A stretch of 64,000 bases of DNA. Origin: Prorocentrum cordatum (lineage: Eukaryota; Sar; Dinophyceae; Prorocentrales; Prorocentraceae). This document shows positions 60,531-64,000 of this stretch, in pieces (positions within the stretch are counted from its first letter, which is position 1; each line of letters starts with the position of its first letter). Made by a program: the position numbers and the translations under genes. The stretch lies in contig CAUYUJ010019337.1 in assembly GCA_963575745.1 (NCBI GenBank), forward strand, positions 630,287 to 694,286, given 5' to 3'. Under the pieces are notes generated by a model. That model saw only the letters and a list, made by a program, of their open reading frames with translations, was not told the origin of the DNA and ran no database searches.

Positions 60531-62072
60531 TCAATCAATTGGGTATCCCGCCTTGGCCGCCAACTCGCGGTACTTCTTTACATTGCGACGCATCCATTCA
60601 TCCTGAAAATTCGTCACGTATCTCATAGCTTCCGAAACGCTTTTGGGAACGAGTCTGTGGTGCCTAAAGTCTCTGATATCCGTCGACAGATGGGTCAAAT
60701 TGGCTATCGGGCCAAGTCTCGCGCGATCCCGAAGAAGCGCTTCAAGCAACACAGCCTTTTCCTCGGCACCCGAGGCCATAAGGCGACACAGCGTGGCAGC
60801 CGTGAAAGAGTGAACGAGCTTTACCCAGCCAGACTTGCGGAAGCAGTATTTCCTGATCCTTAAATTACACGCCAACTGAAGCAAATAATATGCGTGGTTA
60901 CGTTTCTCCTCGTCCTCCGTCACTGCTGAACTCACAACTGCATTAGATAAACTCCCAGGGTGTGAAGAGCCAATTAGATCTGCCTGAGCCTTCGCCCTTG
61001 CCCGCCTCCTGTTTCTGCGGCGCCTCTGGCCTTTCCCCCTGGCAGCTTGACACTCAGATCGATTGCTCTGCAACTCATATGAACAGAGCCGGGAAGGAGA
61101 AGCACAGTTATCTTTACGCTGGTCAACTTCGCACTCTCCGCGGGTTTTCGAGGATGCCAACGGCAGCGCCTCGGGGCCTCCACCTTCCCTTTGCACTCGA
61201 GAATACTCCAAAGGAACTGAGTGCAGAGAATAATCCAAAGGAGCAGAGTGCAGAGAATAATCCAAAGGAACCGAGTGCAGCACAGCATCATTTGATTGAG
61301 AAGCAAGCGACGCTTCCTCAGCAGCAACTGCCGTGGAACTCTCCACGGATTCAACATGAACATTATCCTCCTCCTCGTCCTTGAAATCCTTAAGATCCCC
61401 CTGCCAATCCTTTCCATGGCAAGCTGAGTCTTCGTCAGAAGCTGAAGCGCGGCAAACTTCAGGGAGTGAGGCCGTATAACATGTATGATGAGAATAATGC
61501 AACTGCTCATTCAGCAACTCCTCATTCTGCAACCCAACATCCTGCAACTCCTCAGCATGCAACTCCTCTTTCCGAACACCTGGGTCAACTGAGGCACCTT
61601 CCGCGCGATGCGGTTCGAACCGCACACAGAAGCCCCACGAGTCCCCGCAACCAGACGCCGTCTTCGTTACCGCCGCGAACTCCCCATCATGCTCCTCATT
61701 CTGAACACCAGGATCAAAAGAAACAGAGCCCAGTCTCGACTGCAGCCCACCATCTGGAGACTGCACCACATCTGGCGAATACGCAACCGAATGAGACGAG
61801 AAAGTTTCTCCACGACCAGTTGGCCCAGCAGTTGGCACCGATAAGGAACTCAACAATATATTGGCCTGCTCCTCCGAGTTCCCCTGAAACGGGCATGGGT
61901 TTCGCGCACAATCATCGAGGTTATCAAACCAGCCAAACGCGGGGAAAATTTTCGGATCAGCCACAAAATATGGATCACGAGCATTAAACTGCATAACATC
62001 AAATACAGCTTGTCTACAGATCGCCACTTTGATTCTCCTTGTTTTTCTTTTCGAACAAAATTGCGCTGTCAT
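60531..62072 (-). CDS. Downstream copy of a tandem gene pair, function unknown
   Basis: An open frame from an ATG at 62072 (M-T-A-Q-F-C-S-K-R-K-T-R) to TGA/TAA-type stop at 60531-60533, 513 residues. Features in order: acidic region with E-E-L-H-A-E-E-L-Q-D-V-G-L; E-S-S-T-A-V-A-A-E-E-A-S-L-A-S-Q; a 9-residue unit (D-Y-S-L-H-S-V-P-L) repeated about three times at 61290-61200; a basic patch R-R-R-R-N-R-R-R-A-R-A-K; and a C-terminal helical region with H-A-Y-Y-L-L-Q-L-A-C-N-L and Q-D-E-W-M-R-R-N-V-K-K-Y. It has no signal peptide or membrane span. No family is recognised. A frame open for this length in only moderately GC-rich DNA, with a duplicate next door, supports a real gene. It could lack introns or include an unrecognised one. 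Confidence 0.6.
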   Translation of the reverse strand: MTAQFCSKRKTRRIKVAICRQAVFDVMQFNARDPYFVADPKIFPAFGWFDNLDDCARNPCPFQGNSEEQANILLSSLSVPTAGPTGRGETFSSHSVAYSPDVVQSPDGGLQSRLGSVSFDPGVQNEEHDGEFAAVTKTASGCGDSWGFCVRFEPHRAEGASVDPGVRKEELHAEELQDVGLQNEELLNEQLHYSHHTCYTASLPEVCRASASDEDSACHGKDWQGDLKDFKDEEEDNVHVESVESSTAVAAEEASLASQSNDAVLHSVPLDYSLHSAPLDYSLHSVPLEYSRVQREGGGPEALPLASSKTRGECEVDQRKDNCASPSRLCSYELQSNRSECQAARGKGQRRRRNRRRARAKAQADLIGSSHPGSLSNAVVSSAVTEDEEKRNHAYYLLQLACNLRIRKYCFRKSGWVKLVHSFTAATLCRLMASGAEEKAVLLEALLRDRARLGPIANLTHLSTDIRDFRHHRLVPKSVSEAMRYVTNFQDEWMRRNVKKYRELAAKAGYPID

Positions 62073-62722
62073 GATGCCGCACAAGGAAGGGGCACGCAAG
62101 AACAACTAATCAATCCAATGCCGACAGATCACCCGTTCGGTACTCAGAGATGTACGTTACGTGTGTATGCACAAAACCTGTCCGCACGATGCGGCTCGAG
62201 GAGTCCCCGACGGGCCAAGGCCGCGGGAGAGCGGGAGGCAAGCTCCGCTTCCGCAACCTCGGCAACCGCCGGCAACCTTGGTTTTTGAGTTTGAGTCAGG
62301 GCGCGGACAGCTGTGACAGCTGAGCCCTAAGACTCCCAAACGGAGCACAGGGTAGCTAGAGAAGGCACCTCTTATCATCACACTGCCGAGCCACTGAGAC
62401 ATAGGCATCGGAATAGGATGCAGGAACAAGGAAAAGGATGCAGCACAACATGTGAGAATGCAAAGGTGTTGGAACAGGTTAGAGAATGGTGTAAGAGCTG
62501 GTTGAAACGCTACCCAAAACGTGTTCCACGGCCATACAATGCCGTTTTACTGCATTGATCAAAGCAACAGCCGATCAGCAGCATATCCTTCCACAGACCG
62601 CCCTCCAACGAAGAAACCGTGGAGGCCGACTAGTTCATGTTTACGTTGTATATCACAGGCGAAGCAGAGTGAAAGTTAAAGTTGAAGTCTTGAACAGCGC
62701 CAGGCGCCAGTTAAGGCCACAG

Positions 62723-64000
62723 TTAAGGCCAAAAGGTTACACAAAGGTTCCTAATGTGGCTCTGCAAGCGTTGTTCCATCAACCGTTGAGCACCACTTGA
62801 GTAGAATGTCAAGCACCGCCAATGTCCGAAGCACCACCCTGCAATACGGTGCATCCTTATCTTGTCCAACCGACACAGCCCACAGGTTCTCTGGATGTCC
62901 GCGTCCTCCCCCCCATCACGGCGCAAAGCCTCACAGAAACGGTGCAGAGCAGCCTGCTTCAAGTAAAAAGTTGCCCTCACTCGCTGGGTGGCCACAATAT
63001 CCCATGCGTGCAAGGCCGCATCCGAATCAACGTCCTCATCGCACTCTGATTGATAGCTATGCAACTCATCCACCTCCGTCTCCTTGTCGCCTTCGGGCAA
63101 CAAGGGCACAATTGGGGCGGGTAGAGCGGAAGAAACTGAATCGTGAAAAGAGGACGGAGGTTGGGGAGAATCGCAAGTAGATTGATGGGCCGACTTTGAC
63201 ATAGAAGAGCCAGTTAGAACTGCCTGAGCCTTCGCCCTTGCCCGCCCCCTGTTTCTGCGGTGCCTCTGGCCTTTCCCACGGCCAGCATCCTCCTCAGGAC
63301 TCGGCGCCTCCTCGGGACTCTAAATTCCCATTCGAAGTTTGTATGCCTTGAGCGCCTCGATCCGAGCATGAAACTCATCTTTCGGGAGCCGTTCGAATTC
63401 CCGCCAAAGAGCAACTGCATCGTCATTGGCACGGGCCCAGTCCCTGGCAGCTCGACACTCTGATCGATTGCTCTGCAACTCATCTGAACAGAGCCGGGAA
63501 GAAGATGCACAGTTATCTTTACGCTGGTCAACTTCGCACTCTCCGTGGGTTTTCGAGGATGCCAACGGCAGCGCCTCGGGGCCTCCACCTTCCCTTTGCA
63601 CTCGAGAATAATCCAAAGGAACTGAGTGCAGAGAATAATCCAAAGGAGCTGAGTGCAGAGAATAATCCAAAGGAACTGAGTGCAGTACAGCATCATTTGA
63701 TTGAGAAGCAAGCGACGCTTCTTCAGCAGCAACTGCCGTAGAACTCTCCACGGACTCAACATGAACATTCTCCTCCACCTCGTCCTTGAAATCCTTAAGA
63801 TCCCCCTGCTAATCCTTTCCATGGCAAGCTGAGTCTCCGTCAGAAGCTGAAGTGTGGCAACCTTCAGGGCGTGAGGCCGTATAACATGTATGATGAGAAT
63901 AATGCAACTGCTCATTCAGCAACCCCTCATTCTGCAACCCCACATCCTGCAACTCCTCATCATGCAACTCCTCTTTCCGAACACCTGGGTCAACAGAAGC
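62723..64000 (-). pseudogene. Upstream copy of the tandem gene pair, with nonsense codons; continues past the window
   Basis: Nearly identical to the downstream copy from the window edge to about 63443 and again at 63277-63210. Differences: TAG at 63811-63809 where the other copy has TGG (G-K-D-W-Q-G); an extra 165-bp segment (63278-63442) containing D-W-A-R-A-N-D-D-A-V-A-L-W-R-E-F-E-R-L-P and then a TAG at 63322-63320; and a C-terminal part (A-L-H-A-W-D-I-V-A-T, then L-C-R-L-D-K-I-R-M-H) unrelated to the other copy, ending at 62723. If translated from a conventional start it would be truncated. Either it is a pseudogene, or the 165-bp segment and stops are spliced out. Confidence 0.6.

Overview
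This window is nuclear DNA from a dinoflagellate. The genus cannot be fixed from sequence alone; Prorocentrum, Polarella and Symbiodiniaceae-type genomes all fit. The evidence is very GC-rich DNA, kilobases of low-complexity sequence, short exons separated by introns with GT, GC or GA donors and AG acceptors, a pentatricopeptide-repeat remnant of dinoflagellate type, an M-K-R-P-A-A-A tract, and copia-order, DIRS-like and LINE-like retroelements typical of these genomes. There are no bacterial operons, rRNAs, tRNAs or CRISPR arrays that I can see.

Layout. 1-4.2 kb: a tandem array of about sixteen 101-bp units flanked by smaller duplications. 4.2-8.4 kb: polypurine, TCC and CAT tracts. 8.4-12.4 kb: unique DNA, a broken PPR fragment, then 1.7 kb of a degenerate GGCCGTCTTGG repeat up to a 100-N gap. 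12.6-20.6 kb: two minus-strand multi-exon genes whose introns are almost entirely GGA/TCC tracts. Gene A (17.45-20.6 kb) can be followed from an ATG to a TAA, with reading phase agreeing at the junctions that could be tested. Gene B (12.6-16.3 kb) carries an M-K-R-P-A-A-A tract and an acidic repeat and runs into the gap. 21.2-27.6 kb: a minus-strand copia-order LTR retroelement with gag, zinc knuckle, protease, an unusual membrane/coiled-coil segment and integrase. It is frameshifted, has a stop inside the integrase, and lacks reverse transcriptase. 27.7-31.9 kb: CAT and TCC repeats around a plus-strand RNase H-like fragment. 32-45 kb: decayed coding-like sequence, including a broken zinc knuckle, plus satellites and local duplications. 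45.4-50.6 kb: a decayed DIRS-like element (gag, RT, RNase H, tyrosine recombinase). 51.8-58.5 kb: a decayed LINE-like element (coiled-coil ORF1, endonuclease, RT, RNase H) interrupted by a second block of the GGCCGTCTTGG family in opposite orientation. 58.9-60 kb: a palindrome and an inverted LINE fragment. 60-64 kb: a tandem pair of minus-strand genes of unknown function. The downstream copy has an open frame; the upstream copy carries nonsense codons and continues past the window edge.

Little here acts as a pathway. The most plausible living host genes are gene A, gene B and the ORF at 60.5-62.1 kb. The points most worth following are the repeat-built introns, the membrane/coiled-coil segment inside the copia-order element, and the mosaic tandem gene pair.
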